From NCBI GenBank assembly GCA_937123825.1, contig CAKZKQ010000287.1:23976-87975 (forward strand): 64,000 nt of DNA, read 5' to 3'. Source of the stretch: an uncultured Pseudomonadota bacterium. Lineage in GTDB: Bacteria; Myxococcota_A; Bradymonadia; Bradymonadales; GCA-2716585. Below, piece by piece: positions 39,729 to 49,440 of the stretch. Below the pieces are notes generated by a model. That model did not search any database, was not told the origin of the DNA, and worked only from the letters and a program-made list of their open reading frames with translations. Made by a program: the position numbers and the translations under genes. Positions within the stretch are counted from its first letter, which is position 1. Each line of letters begins with the position of its first letter.

Positions 39729-40304
39729 TTTAAATCTCCCGACAGTACATGTGCTAAAAGAACCCTTCTCGAATGGGCGGTTGTCTAACAGATGTTTCTG
39801 TAGAAAAAAACAAAAAAATTCAAAAAACAAACTCAACCCTGAACAAAACTTCACAAATGACAACACCAAAGAGCTTTACCAGGGGACTCAATGCTTCATG
39901 CATGGTAAAAAAACACCACCCAAACCAGCCTCAAATGCCTCCAAAACCCGCAAAAAACAACAACATGATAATTTTACACAAATAATGTAAAGACAAAACC
40001 ATCTCACTTCAATGACCTTATTGAGCAATAAAACAAAGGACATAGCGAAGCACACTCGCACGCAATGGAAAGACCAACACCATCATCAGAAAGCATCTTT
40101 CAAACAAAAGAAGATCCCCTGAAGGAATCATTGGGCTCTGAAGAGTGGAAAAACCATAAAAACAATTGCATACACCCCATAAAAATTGAGGCATTTACGC
40201 CACAGTTGACTGCAATCATTGGACAGCGGCCCTTGGCCATGTCATCCATGGAGGGTGATCGACGCGCATCAGGCACACCACACCAGGACTCTGGTGAGAC
40301 GACC
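39729..40304. other. AT-rich divergent regulatory region before the kinase gene
   Basis: This spacer of about 576 bp is AT-rich with A-tracts. An inverted repeat TTTACA / TGTAAA with a 7-base spacer lies at 39973-39991. No perfect sigma70 or sigma54 promoter was found. The kinase frame is open from 40065, but 40065-40240 shares the AT-rich composition of the spacer. Confidence 0.5.
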
Positions 40305-43300
40305 ATGCGACACAAAGCCACGGCTGCTGCGCTTGAGGAGACCCCCTCGACGCTGCTTCAGGGACGTTTCGAAGTCATTAAAGAATTGGGGCGAGGAGCA
40401 GGCGGGGTTGTTTACCTTGTGATGGACCGCCTGCGCCGTGCACAGGTCGTTCTGAAACACCTGTGGCACACCCCTGAAGACGCGGACTTGCAGGCGCAAG
40501 AGGCCACTGAGAGCTTCAACATGCTGGCGCGCCTGCATCACAGCGCCCTGCCAGTCCTGCTCGACTGGGGGCGCGATGCACAGGGGCGTGTCTTCTACAC
40601 ACGTCCTTTTGCGCCCGGAGAAAATGGGGACAAGCTTGCAGGGGAGTTAAACCCTGACCAGGTCGCGCAGATTGCCTACCAACTCATTGAAGTCATTGGA
40701 CAACTCCACCGCTCCAAGTACTGCCACGGTGACATCAAGCCCCAGAACATTCTCCTGGATGTCTCGGCAGAGAGCATTGATGTTCACCTGATCGACTTTG
40801 GTTTGATCTTTCAGACTGGCGATGTAGACACCGGCGTGCGCGGCACACCGCTCTATCTGGCCCCAGAGTTGCTGCGCGGTGCCACACCAGGCATTGCCAC
40901 AGACCTTTATGCGCTGGGCGCCACCCTCTACCATCTATTTTATGGTGTGCCGCCTTTCCATGATGCGGGTGAGCTTCAATCCAGTACCACTTTCAAGAGC
41001 GACATGGACGCTGTGCTGGTAGACCGCATCCTCCATGAGACTCCAGAGCACCCTCCAAGAGGTTGGGAGAGTGCATCCAACCCAAAACACAACGCCTCCC
41101 AGGACATCCTGACTCAGTTGATTCGCTCGCTGATGGCACCACAGCACACTACGCGAACCAACGCTGTTGAAGGAGCACTGGGGCTGCTGGCACCATGGGC
41201 TCCCGCAGTACCCCAGCAAGCTCCCAGTTGTTTTGTCGGGCGAGAAAAGGAGCTTGATCAGCTCATGGCCTGGGTCGATGACAACATCGACCAGGTGGCC
41301 AAAACGCTGCCCATTGCGTTGCTTGAAGGTCCCGAGGGCATCGGCAAACGCACACTTGTCAATATCGCAGCCACCAACATCAAACAACGCAATGTCATCC
41401 TGCTTGAGCACACCGCAGTCGATGCTGAACCGGACAAAACCCTTGAAGAGCTGGCACGACAACTCTTGATATCCAGACCGGATGTGCTGGGACAAGATGC
41501 CACAGCACTGCTACGCGAGCTGTCACTGAATGAAACCGGCGAGGTTCGCGCGTTTGGAGGAGAGCACGCGCGGCAGCTACGGTTGATGCGACATTTGATG
41601 AAAGCGGCCCGCCACACCCCGCTTTTCATCGTTCTCAATGGTCTAACCCCAAAACACATCGCAATCGAAACAATTGTATCGCTGGCAAACCACTTGTCGG
41701 CAGATCGAACAAGACCCGCCCCAACACAACTGGCCATCATCGCCACCATCACTCCTGGATTGCCCATCCCATACCAGGACGAAAGTGCTGACAGCACTCA
41801 AACCATCAAACCACTCAGTGCATCGTGCTTGCGGATTTCGCTGCCGCCACTGACCACACTGGAAACCAAAGAGTTTCTTGAACAGACCCTACCCATCCAG
41901 GCTCGCCCCACCTCTGCCGAAGAAACTCAACTCTTAACAGCGGGCATACCACTTCGACTCACAACCATGGCCCAAGCCCTTTTGGAGGCATCAAAACAAG
42001 GCCAAAAACCCAGCGGGGTAACCCTTCGCCGCGCAGCAGACCTCAATGGAGAACAACAAAGACGCATCAACCGTCTACGGTCTCCATTGCGTGCAGTGCT
42101 CAAGGTCCTTGCTCAACTCAAGCGCCCAGCCCCACTAAAACTGTTGCAAACCGTGCTCCCTGAGTACGTATTGCGAGCCTCAACGCTGAAGTATCTATAT
42201 CAGCAGGGGATACTGCACACCGTCAAACAGACCAGCTCGGACCAAAAAACGACATCAAACACCCAGTACCACATAGGTAGCAACGAGCTATCTACAACAC
42301 TTCTGCATGCTTCGTGGGATGATGTTCCAAGTCAGGAAGTAATCACACACAGACTCGCTCAAACATTCTACGGCATGTACCAAGAGCATTCAGAGAGCGT
42401 TGAGCCTCTGGAATTGCTCCAATGGCTCGCCAAAGCAAAAAACCGAGATACGGTGCTCAACCTGGCACCGCACATATGCCGAATCTATCGCCAAAACCAA
42501 CGTCTTCAAGCCGCACATGCCTCTATAGAACTAAGCCTCGATTGTTTGCCTGAAGACTGGAGCGCAAAACACGAAATAATTCTAACCGAAGCCCTTGAGG
42601 TATATAACAACCTCGAAATATCTAATAAAATAGAAGATATAGGTGTAAAACTACTAAAAAAATGGGCCAACACCAATGTGGTTCCCAGCAATATCTTAGA
42701 AGCCTTCAACAACGATGATGATCAGGAAGACTTTTTAAAAAAACCCTGGGAGCAACAAATCAAACTGGTTCCAGGACCACGCCCATCAACACAGCAAACA
42801 GTGGCCGCTGCTCATGCAAGAGCATTGGCCCTCTTGGCCATCAATCCCACACGCCAAGCGCTCTACAGCCGGGCCATGCGCAGAGTATGGGCGCTGATCC
42901 CATACTTTAGTGGGCAAGACCTTCCTTACGTATGGGGTCCCTTGCTCAGGGCCCTTATGGCCCGCTTGTGGCGAACAAGTTACAGAACCGATGTCCTCCA
43001 CGCGGCCATAAGGCTTGTAAATTCGGAGCACATTTTTGAGCGGCTCAACCACGAACAACAAGCCGAGATGCTCAATCTCCAAGGGGCATTGTTTGAGCAA
43101 GATAGGCTGCTTGTGGAGGCTCAAGAAGCTTATGAAAACGCTATCTTTACAGGTAGGAGGCGAGGATTTGTTGCCACTGTGGTGGCCAGAGCCACCAGCA
43201 ACCTAGTGCGTTTACTGAGCGACGGGGGTCAAACCGCTGTCGCACGCTATCACTTGGAACGATGCATCAAAGAATGCGAAGAGCTTGGCTATGAACATGT

Positions 43301-46025
43301 CCGTATGGGATTGCTGAGGCGACTCGCACAAGTCCAACAAAAAAGCGGTCATCCCTACACAGGCATGATGTCCATTGAGGCCGCTTACAGGGTGGCACTT
43401 AGCACTGGCCGTTATGATCTTTTGTCGAATATCGGCATCAGCCTTCTTTATTGTTATGGGGAGTTTGGTTTCGAAGACAAGAGCCGCGAACTCTTCGAGC
43501 GCATGAAGTCACAATCGACGTGGAAAGACCGCTGGGAACTCTATCTGCAACAAGGACTGTGCACTGTATATTGGCAACACACCAATCAAACCTTCCAAAT
43601 CATTGAAGAAATTGAAGGAAAATTCACAGACAAGTCCCTCACACAAACAGGACAAGCGACTCTGCGTATGCTCAAGGGCGAGCATGCACTCTTAAAACAG
43701 GAATGGGGACTGGCAGTCCGTGAAGCCAGTCAGGGCTTGGCAATGCTGCGCACAGCCAGATTGCGCCCCCCCCTCAAACTTGGAAGCCTGCGTGTGCTTG
43801 TCGAGGCGCACATTCGGTTGGGCAATACGGGCGAGGCTGAGCAGCGCCTTGAAGAGTGTTTTGACCTTATTAAAAATCATGAGCTGAACACTGACCTGCC
43901 CCAGTACCATCACCTGCGCGGGCAACTTTACCGCGCGATGGATCGGCCTGAGGATGCGCAGCATGCCTTCTTGAAGGCCAACGAAATCCTGCAGGAACGC
44001 CTCGAAGAAATGCCTGAGGCCTACCGCAAGGGATACCTCAAAAACCGGCGCCGCGCCGCCATCCTCAACGACGCCCAACAGCATGCCCAGCTTGACCGAC
44101 ATCGGCTCTTGAGCGGCTTGCAGCAAATCCTCGACATTGTCCAGAAGCTCCATCGGGCATCAAGGCGCACACTCGACGCCCTCATGAGCGAGGTCCTGGA
44201 CCAGATCATCAACTTTACCGGCGCCAACCGGGGCATCCTCTTCCAAATAGAGCCCACGCCCGACCCTGGCACCGAAACCAACCCCGAAGGCACGCTCATT
44301 GAGCGCACCTGGGAGAGCGATGACGATGGACTGCCCCTGGGCTGGATCAGCTCTGTGGCCTTTGCGCGCGGTTTTGGACAACAGGACCTGACCAACCGAC
44401 GCATACGCACCAGCAGCACTGTCATCCAACGCGTGCTGCGCGAAAACGCCCCCATCTCCAGCGCCGATGCCACCGAAGACCTGCGCTTCTCGCGCAGCGG
44501 CTCCATCGCCACCATGGGCATGCGCAGCATCCTGGCCTTCCCCCTGCGCAACGAGGGCCACATCAACGGCGTCGTCTACCTCGACTCCGAGCGCACACGG
44601 CAGTTCTCCAAGGAAGACGAAGAGCTGCTCGACATGCTCGGCAACCAACTGGGGCCAGTCGTCCAGCGCGCCCAGCACCGCGCGCTGGTCCGCGCCGTCA
44701 CCGACCGCTTCCCCCGCATCATCGGCCAGTCCGATGCCATGGTCGAGATCCTCAACACCGCCCAGAAGGTCGCCAACACCAACGTCCCCGTGCTCATCCT
44801 CGGAGACACCGGCACCGGCAAAGAACTCCTGGCCCGAGGCATCCACGACGCCAGCGGACGCGCTCGCGCGCCCTTTGTCGCCGTCAACTGCGCCACCCTC
44901 CCCGAGAACCTGGTTGAAGCCGAACTCTTTGGCGCACAACGCGGCGCCTACACCGGCGCCCAGACTCGCCCCGGTTTCTTTGAACAGGCCAACGGCGGCA
45001 CGCTCTTCCTCGACGAGATCGGCGACCTGCCCATGGCCGCGCAGGCCAAAATCCTGCGGGCATTGCAAGAGGGCACCATCCGACGCCTGGGCGATCAGCG
45101 CGAGCGCAACGTCGACGTCCGCATCATCGCCGCCACCCACTGGGACCTGCACAAGCGCGTCAAAGAGGGGCTCTTCCGCACCGACCTCTTTTACCGCCTC
45201 AATGTTGTCACGCTGCGCCTGCCCACCCTGGAGCAGCGCCCCGAAGACATCCCCGCGCTGGTCCACTTCTTCTTCAACCTCTTTGTCGAGCAACACAACC
45301 TCGACATGGCGCCGCCGTCGCCCAAGATCATCCAAACCCTTCAGCGCTCTTCCTGGCCGGGCAACATCCGACAACTGCGCAACGCCCTCCAACGGGCCAT
45401 GATCCTGTGCCACGGCAACGAACTCACCCTCGAAGCCATCTACACCGCGGCAGACGAGGTCGAAGACCTGGAAGAACTCGAAGAACTGCCCTCGCCGGCC
45501 CAGGAAACCCACCCGGCGCACAACACAGCGGCGCCCGGCATGCCCCACAACCCGTGGGCGCACTTTCCCCCGCCAGGGGCCACCCCGCCCCAGTATCAGC
45601 ATGGCATGTGGCCGCCGCCGGGCTCCTGGCCTCAGCCGCCTGCCTATCCGACCACGCCGCCGTCAAACCCCTACGCGGCCTATGGTCACAGCCCATACCC
45701 GCCCAACTGGCCACCGCCCTGGGCAAACCCGTGGGCCACACAGGCCCCTTACCCTCAAAACTGGCAGGCGCCGCCCTGGATGATGCAATCCCAGCCGCCC
45801 CATCCCGGCGCACCTGCGGCTCCCGCGCAGCCCGCCCCGCAGCCTGCCCAGGAGCCCGACGGCCCTGAAGAGCCCATGAACATGGCGCGGGCCAAAGCCA
45901 GACAGCGCTATCAAACCGTCCAGCGCGCCCTGGCACAGACCAACGGCAACAAGGCTCAGGCCGCGCGTCTGCTTGGCATCACGCGGCAGTCCATCTACCG
46001 AATCCTGGAACGCGGCCCAGAGTGA
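40305..46025 (+). CDS. Ser/Thr kinase - ATPase - TPR - GAF - sigma54 activator fusion
   Basis: One chain of 1906 residues combines two signalling systems. A protein kinase (about 24-275) has GRGAGGVV, Lys in QVVLKHLWH, the catalytic loop HGDIKPQN (Gly in place of the HRD Arg), DFG in LIDFGLIF and APE in YLAPELL. An AAA/STAND-like ATPase follows (Walker A GPEGIGKRT, about 342), then a long helical TPR-like region (about 650-1250) and a GAF domain (about 1290-1460). Next are a sigma54-type AAA+ domain with Walker A GDTGTGKE (about 1500), the GAYTGA sigma54-contact loop and Walker B GTLFLDEIGDL, a Pro-rich linker (about 1726-1858) and a Fis-type HTH (KAQAARLLGITRQSIYRIL). It should sense a signal and activate RpoN promoters. 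The start is uncertain (40065, 40239 or 40305); 40305 follows GGTGAG. Targets are unknown. Confidence 0.9.
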   Translation: MRHKATAAALEETPSTLLQGRFEVIKELGRGAGGVVYLVMDRLRRAQVVLKHLWHTPEDADLQAQEATESFNMLARLHHSALPVLLDWGRDAQGRVFYTRPFAPGENGDKLAGELNPDQVAQIAYQLIEVIGQLHRSKYCHGDIKPQNILLDVSAESIDVHLIDFGLIFQTGDVDTGVRGTPLYLAPELLRGATPGIATDLYALGATLYHLFYGVPPFHDAGELQSSTTFKSDMDAVLVDRILHETPEHPPRGWESASNPKHNASQDILTQLIRSLMAPQHTTRTNAVEGALGLLAPWAPAVPQQAPSCFVGREKELDQLMAWVDDNIDQVAKTLPIALLEGPEGIGKRTLVNIAATNIKQRNVILLEHTAVDAEPDKTLEELARQLLISRPDVLGQDATALLRELSLNETGEVRAFGGEHARQLRLMRHLMKAARHTPLFIVLNGLTPKHIAIETIVSLANHLSADRTRPAPTQLAIIATITPGLPIPYQDESADSTQTIKPLSASCLRISLPPLTTLETKEFLEQTLPIQARPTSAEETQLLTAGIPLRLTTMAQALLEASKQGQKPSGVTLRRAADLNGEQQRRINRLRSPLRAVLKVLAQLKRPAPLKLLQTVLPEYVLRASTLKYLYQQGILHTVKQTSSDQKTTSNTQYHIGSNELSTTLLHASWDDVPSQEVITHRLAQTFYGMYQEHSESVEPLELLQWLAKAKNRDTVLNLAPHICRIYRQNQRLQAAHASIELSLDCLPEDWSAKHEIILTEALEVYNNLEISNKIEDIGVKLLKKWANTNVVPSNILEAFNNDDDQEDFLKKPWEQQIKLVPGPRPSTQQTVAAAHARALALLAINPTRQALYSRAMRRVWALIPYFSGQDLPYVWGPLLRALMARLWRTSYRTDVLHAAIRLVNSEHIFERLNHEQQAEMLNLQGALFEQDRLLVEAQEAYENAIFTGRRRGFVATVVARATSNLVRLLSDGGQTAVARYHLERCIKECEELGYEHVRMGLLRRLAQVQQKSGHPYTGMMSIEAAYRVALSTGRYDLLSNIGISLLYCYGEFGFEDKSRELFERMKSQSTWKDRWELYLQQGLCTVYWQHTNQTFQIIEEIEGKFTDKSLTQTGQATLRMLKGEHALLKQEWGLAVREASQGLAMLRTARLRPPLKLGSLRVLVEAHIRLGNTGEAEQRLEECFDLIKNHELNTDLPQYHHLRGQLYRAMDRPEDAQHAFLKANEILQERLEEMPEAYRKGYLKNRRRAAILNDAQQHAQLDRHRLLSGLQQILDIVQKLHRASRRTLDALMSEVLDQIINFTGANRGILFQIEPTPDPGTETNPEGTLIERTWESDDDGLPLGWISSVAFARGFGQQDLTNRRIRTSSTVIQRVLRENAPISSADATEDLRFSRSGSIATMGMRSILAFPLRNEGHINGVVYLDSERTRQFSKEDEELLDMLGNQLGPVVQRAQHRALVRAVTDRFPRIIGQSDAMVEILNTAQKVANTNVPVLILGDTGTGKELLARGIHDASGRARAPFVAVNCATLPENLVEAELFGAQRGAYTGAQTRPGFFEQANGGTLFLDEIGDLPMAAQAKILRALQEGTIRRLGDQRERNVDVRIIAATHWDLHKRVKEGLFRTDLFYRLNVVTLRLPTLEQRPEDIPALVHFFFNLFVEQHNLDMAPPSPKIIQTLQRSSWPGNIRQLRNALQRAMILCHGNELTLEAIYTAADEVEDLEELEELPSPAQETHPAHNTAAPGMPHNPWAHFPPPGATPPQYQHGMWPPPGSWPQPPAYPTTPPSNPYAAYGHSPYPPNWPPPWANPWATQAPYPQNWQAPPWMMQSQPPHPGAPAAPAQPAPQPAQEPDGPEEPMNMARAKARQRYQTVQRALAQTNGNKAQAARLLGITRQSIYRILERGPE

Positions 46026-46151
46026 TACCAAGCCGCCCTGGAAGCGTGTATGTATGGGCCGCAGGCTCGTGGACAGCGCAGGCGCTGACCGGGTGGGCCT
46101 GTGCGTTTCTTTTGCCCCATCGATACACAGACGACCTGGTGTCAGACCCGC

Positions 46152-47432
46152 ATGCGACAGTTTCTCTACATCAGCCCCTACTTTCCGCCTGGAGCCCGCG
46201 TTGGCGCGCTGCGTCCGCTGAAATTTGCCCGGCATCTGCCCACGCACGGCTGGGCGCCGGTGGTCTTGTGTGACCTGTGGCCTGGCGCCCGCACCAGCAC
46301 CGAGCTGCTCGACGCGGTCCCTGACACCACCACCATCGTCCGGGATTACAGCGCGCGCGCCGCCGGTGCCTTTGCCAATCTCCAGCGCCCCGCCGCCTCC
46401 CCTTCAAACAAGACCGCTTCCGCACCGCCCTCAGCCAAGGGCTTTGATCCCCGCGATCTCCTGCCCCAATGGCTCAACAACCCCGAGTTGATCCCGCTGG
46501 GCGAGCACAGCGTGCACATCCCACACGCGGTGGGAGCGGCCAGGAGGGCTTTGAAGGCGCATCCGAAGTGTGAGGCCATCATGGTCAACGCCGATCCGTA
46601 TGCGGCGCTCCTTGTTGGCGCCCACGTGGCCAGGCAAACCGGGCTGCCGCTCATTCAGGACCTGCGCGACCCGTGGTCGGTCTGTGAACTGCGTCGGCCG
46701 CGCCGCCCCTGGCCCATTTTGCCCTTTGTGGATTGGCTGGAGCGGCTGGCATTTAGACCCGCCCAGTCCATCATCCTCAACAGCCTCACCACGCTTGAGG
46801 ACTACCGGCGCCACTACGCCGACTTTGATCCCCAGCGTTTTGCCTGCATCCGCAACCACGGCGACGCCGGGTTGATTGGGCACGGGGAGCATGGGGGCTT
46901 TGAGCGCTTCTCATTGCTCTTTTTGGGGCATTTTCGGCGCTTTTTGGAGGGGGACGTGCTGATTGAGGTCCTGGTGGAGCTTAAACGCCGGGGTTTGGGA
47001 CACGTTCAGTTGGTCGTCACCGGCAACTGCCCACCCGACACCATGGAGATGGCCCACAACGCGGGCGTGGGGGAAATGGTCACCAAGCATGACTTTGTCT
47101 CCTACACCTCGATCGGGCCTGTGATGGAGAGCGCCGACGTGCTGGTGGCACTGAGCAACCGCAGCACCCAGCGCATCCCCGCCAAGTTCTACGACTACGC
47201 CACCTCCAAACGCCCCGTGTTGGTCCTGGCCGACAACGCCGAGTTGGGTCAGATGGCCCGCTCCATCGGCGGCGCCATCTTTGGCATGGATGACCCGATG
47301 GCGGTGGCCGACTGGCTTGAGCCCATCATCACCGCAGGGCGCCACCCCACCACCGAGCGGCCCGACGGCTCTTTTTCCAGCCAGCAGGCCACCGCCGAAT
47401 TGGCCGCGATCCTCGATCGCATCACCGCTTGA
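46152..47432 (+). CDS. glycosyltransferase, GT4-like
   Basis: A 426-residue probable glycosyltransferase of the GT-B fold for surface polysaccharide. The ATG at 46152 gives QFLYISPYFPPGARVGALRP, a typical N-terminal loop of these enzymes. A GTG at 46101 adds 17 residues without family similarity. Later blocks include LIQDLRDPWSVCELRRP, SLLFLGHFRRFLEGDVLIEV, and VLVALSNRSTQRIPAKFYDYAT with the C-terminal nucleotide-sugar-binding region. Sugar donor and acceptor cannot be inferred. It leads a plus-strand set with a sulfotransferase and a deacetylase. Confidence 0.85.
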   Translation: MRQFLYISPYFPPGARVGALRPLKFARHLPTHGWAPVVLCDLWPGARTSTELLDAVPDTTTIVRDYSARAAGAFANLQRPAASPSNKTASAPPSAKGFDPRDLLPQWLNNPELIPLGEHSVHIPHAVGAARRALKAHPKCEAIMVNADPYAALLVGAHVARQTGLPLIQDLRDPWSVCELRRPRRPWPILPFVDWLERLAFRPAQSIILNSLTTLEDYRRHYADFDPQRFACIRNHGDAGLIGHGEHGGFERFSLLFLGHFRRFLEGDVLIEVLVELKRRGLGHVQLVVTGNCPPDTMEMAHNAGVGEMVTKHDFVSYTSIGPVMESADVLVALSNRSTQRIPAKFYDYATSKRPVLVLADNAELGQMARSIGGAIFGMDDPMAVADWLEPIITAGRHPTTERPDGSFSSQQATAELAAILDRITA

Positions 47433-47548
47433 CAGCCCACCACAAGGCGCGCACCAATGGCCCTCGCGCCTGGCAGCCCCTCTCTGCCCGTTTTAGAAAG
47501 ACCGGGGCAAGCGCCGACAAAAGGCGCCGAGCACCACAAGGCACGACC

Positions 47549-48370
47549 ATGAGCGAACCGACTTTCCTTGTCATTGGCGCCCAGAAGTCCGGCACCACAT
47601 GGCTCTACCAGACCATGCGCCGCCACCCACAGGTCTTCGCCACCACGCCCAAGGGCCTCTACTTCTTTGACAACCCCGACCACTTTGCCAAAGGCCTGGG
47701 TTGGTATCAGGGACACTTCACCCCCTCGGCCCAGCACAAAGCCAGCGGTGAGTTTACCCCCAATTACTTTTGGACCACCGCGGATCGCACCATCAACGAC
47801 GGCCGGACGCTGCCCCAGCGCATCCACGATCATCTGCCCGAGGCCAAGATCATCGTCGCCATGCGCGAGCCCGTCGACCGCGCCGTGTCGGCCTACTACC
47901 ACCACATCAAGGCCGGGCGAATTCGACCCGACCAGCGCCTGCTGGACGTCGCCCACCTGCACGGCATCCGTGACATGGGCTTTTACGACGAGCACATGGC
48001 GTGCTGGCTGGAGGCCTACCCCAAAGAGCAGATCATGGCGCTGATCTACGAAGAGGACATTGGCAAACAGGGTCAGGAGACGCTCAAAAAAATCTGGCAG
48101 TTCATCGACGTCGACGACAGCTTTGAGCCCCCCTTCACCGGTTACCGCTACAACAAGCGGCGCAGCCACCTCCACATGCGCTTCAAGCACCGCAGCGAGC
48201 GCCTGGCCAACCTGGCCGACCGCATCCTGCCAGGCGTGATCAAAAACCACCGCCGCTTCCAGATCCCGGTCCACGACCACGAGCGCCAACAACTGGCCGC
48301 GCTCTACAAACCCCACAACGAGCGCCTGGCCGACATGCTCGGGCGCCCCCTGCCCTGGCAAAACCCATGA
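47549..48370 (+). CDS. PAPS-dependent sulfotransferase
   Basis: The 273-residue product should transfer sulfate from PAPS to a hydroxyl or amino group, probably of a sugar in the surface polysaccharide. It has the 5'-phosphosulfate loop VIGAQKSGTTWLYQTM and the 3'-phosphate block VAMREPVDRAVSAYYHH. GFYDEHMACWLEAYPKEQIM is typical of heparan-sulfate/NDST-like bacterial sulfotransferases. The ATG at 47549 has AAGG 8 bases upstream; the frame from 47429 is unsupported. Its TGA overlaps the deacetylase start (ATGA). Confidence 0.92.
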   Translation: MSEPTFLVIGAQKSGTTWLYQTMRRHPQVFATTPKGLYFFDNPDHFAKGLGWYQGHFTPSAQHKASGEFTPNYFWTTADRTINDGRTLPQRIHDHLPEAKIIVAMREPVDRAVSAYYHHIKAGRIRPDQRLLDVAHLHGIRDMGFYDEHMACWLEAYPKEQIMALIYEEDIGKQGQETLKKIWQFIDVDDSFEPPFTGYRYNKRRSHLHMRFKHRSERLANLADRILPGVIKNHRRFQIPVHDHERQQLAALYKPHNERLADMLGRPLPWQNP

Positions 48371-49305
48371 AACGCGCCCTCAAAGACGCCGCCAACGCAG
48401 CCTTTCGCTGGGGACAGCGCCGGCTGGCCGCCGGGCACGGCGCGGTGCTGATGTTTCACAGCGTCCCCGACGATCAGACCCTGGAGCAGCGCATCATCCC
48501 TGCGCCCACCTTGGAGATGTCCACCGCCGATCTCATCCGGCACATCGAAGACCACCAGGCCCAGGGCTGTGAGTTCATTTCCATGGACGAGCTGGCCCAG
48601 CGCCTCCAACATCGGCGCCTGCCTGCGGACAAGCGCCGCTTTGCGTGCGCGACCTTTGACGATGGTTATCTGGACAACCTGACCCAGGCCCTGCCCATCT
48701 TCAAAGCGCGCCAGATCCCGCTGACCATCTTCCTCATCCCTGGGTTCATCGACCAGGATCTGGTCCACTACGGCGCCACGCTCCAGCGCTGGGTCCGCGA
48801 CAACACCATTTTGAAGTACCGGCTCGGAGGCCAGGACCACTCCTTGCCCGCCCACACGGCCGAGCAGAAGGTGACCTCACTGCAGCACCTGCAAAAAACC
48901 CTGGGGGCGGCGCTGAGCGCCAAAGACTACCGGCCCTTCTTTGAAGACAACCAGATCCCCATCCCCACGCTGGCCCTCAACTGGGATCAGGTCCGCCAGA
49001 TGGCCCAGGAGCCGCTGGTCACCTTTGGCGCCCACACCCTCAACCACCCCAGGCTGACGCGCCTGGACGCCACCACGGCGCAACACGAAATCCTGGGCTC
49101 AAAGCAGCGTCTGGAAGCCTTCCTGGGCAAGCCCGTCGACCACTTCGCCTACCCGTTTGGAGATCACGGACCGCGCGAGGCCGCCCTGGCCCGCCAAGTT
49201 GGCTTCAAGACCATCTCCACCACTCGCCAGGCATACACCAACCTGCGCACCACCGATCCGCTGGCGCTGCCCAGACTGCGCGCCAGCGCCTTCAAGCGCT
49301 CATGA
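48367..49305 (+). CDS. polysaccharide deacetylase (CE4/NodB)
   Basis: The 312-residue product should remove N- or O-acetyl groups from a polysaccharide with a metal-dependent NodB domain. It has ATFDDGYLDNL (catalytic and metal-binding Asp pair), the zinc His pair in FGAHTLNHPRL and the block FAYPFGDHGPREAALARQVG. No signal peptide is evident, suggesting action on precursors in the cytoplasm or on lipid-linked intermediates. It overlaps the sulfotransferase gene by four bases. Deacetylation followed by N-sulfation would be a sensible pair, as in heparan-like modification; that is inference. Confidence 0.92.
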   Translation: MKRALKDAANAAFRWGQRRLAAGHGAVLMFHSVPDDQTLEQRIIPAPTLEMSTADLIRHIEDHQAQGCEFISMDELAQRLQHRRLPADKRRFACATFDDGYLDNLTQALPIFKARQIPLTIFLIPGFIDQDLVHYGATLQRWVRDNTILKYRLGGQDHSLPAHTAEQKVTSLQHLQKTLGAALSAKDYRPFFEDNQIPIPTLALNWDQVRQMAQEPLVTFGAHTLNHPRLTRLDATTAQHEILGSKQRLEAFLGKPVDHFAYPFGDHGPREAALARQVGFKTISTTRQAYTNLRTTDPLALPRLRASAFKRS

Positions 49306-49324
49306 AGACCGAAGGGATAAAAGA

Positions 49325-49389
49325 AAAGGTGCCAGACACCCTGACCGACCCCGTATAAACCGGGGTCGGTCAGGGTGTCTGGCACCTTT
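49325..49389. repeat. perfect 29-bp inverted repeat, dispersed repeat copy D
   Basis: Arms at 49325-49353 and 49361-49389 are perfectly complementary over 29 bp with a 7-base loop (TATAAAC). Each arm has the core GGTGTCTGGCACC and ends in AAA/TTT, so it forms a terminator-like hairpin for both strands. It is placed between convergent polysaccharide genes ending at 49305 and 49441. Confidence 0.92.
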
Positions 49390-49440
49390 AATCCTCCACA
49401 CAGCGCTCCCAATGCCCCAGCGGCACCCAGCGGCGAAACT

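Noticed and set aside
40065..40304. Upstream extension of the kinase/activator protein
   Set aside because: Not excluded, but the composition there is that of the AT-rich spacer, no ribosome-binding site precedes 40065, and the kinase fold starts after 40370.
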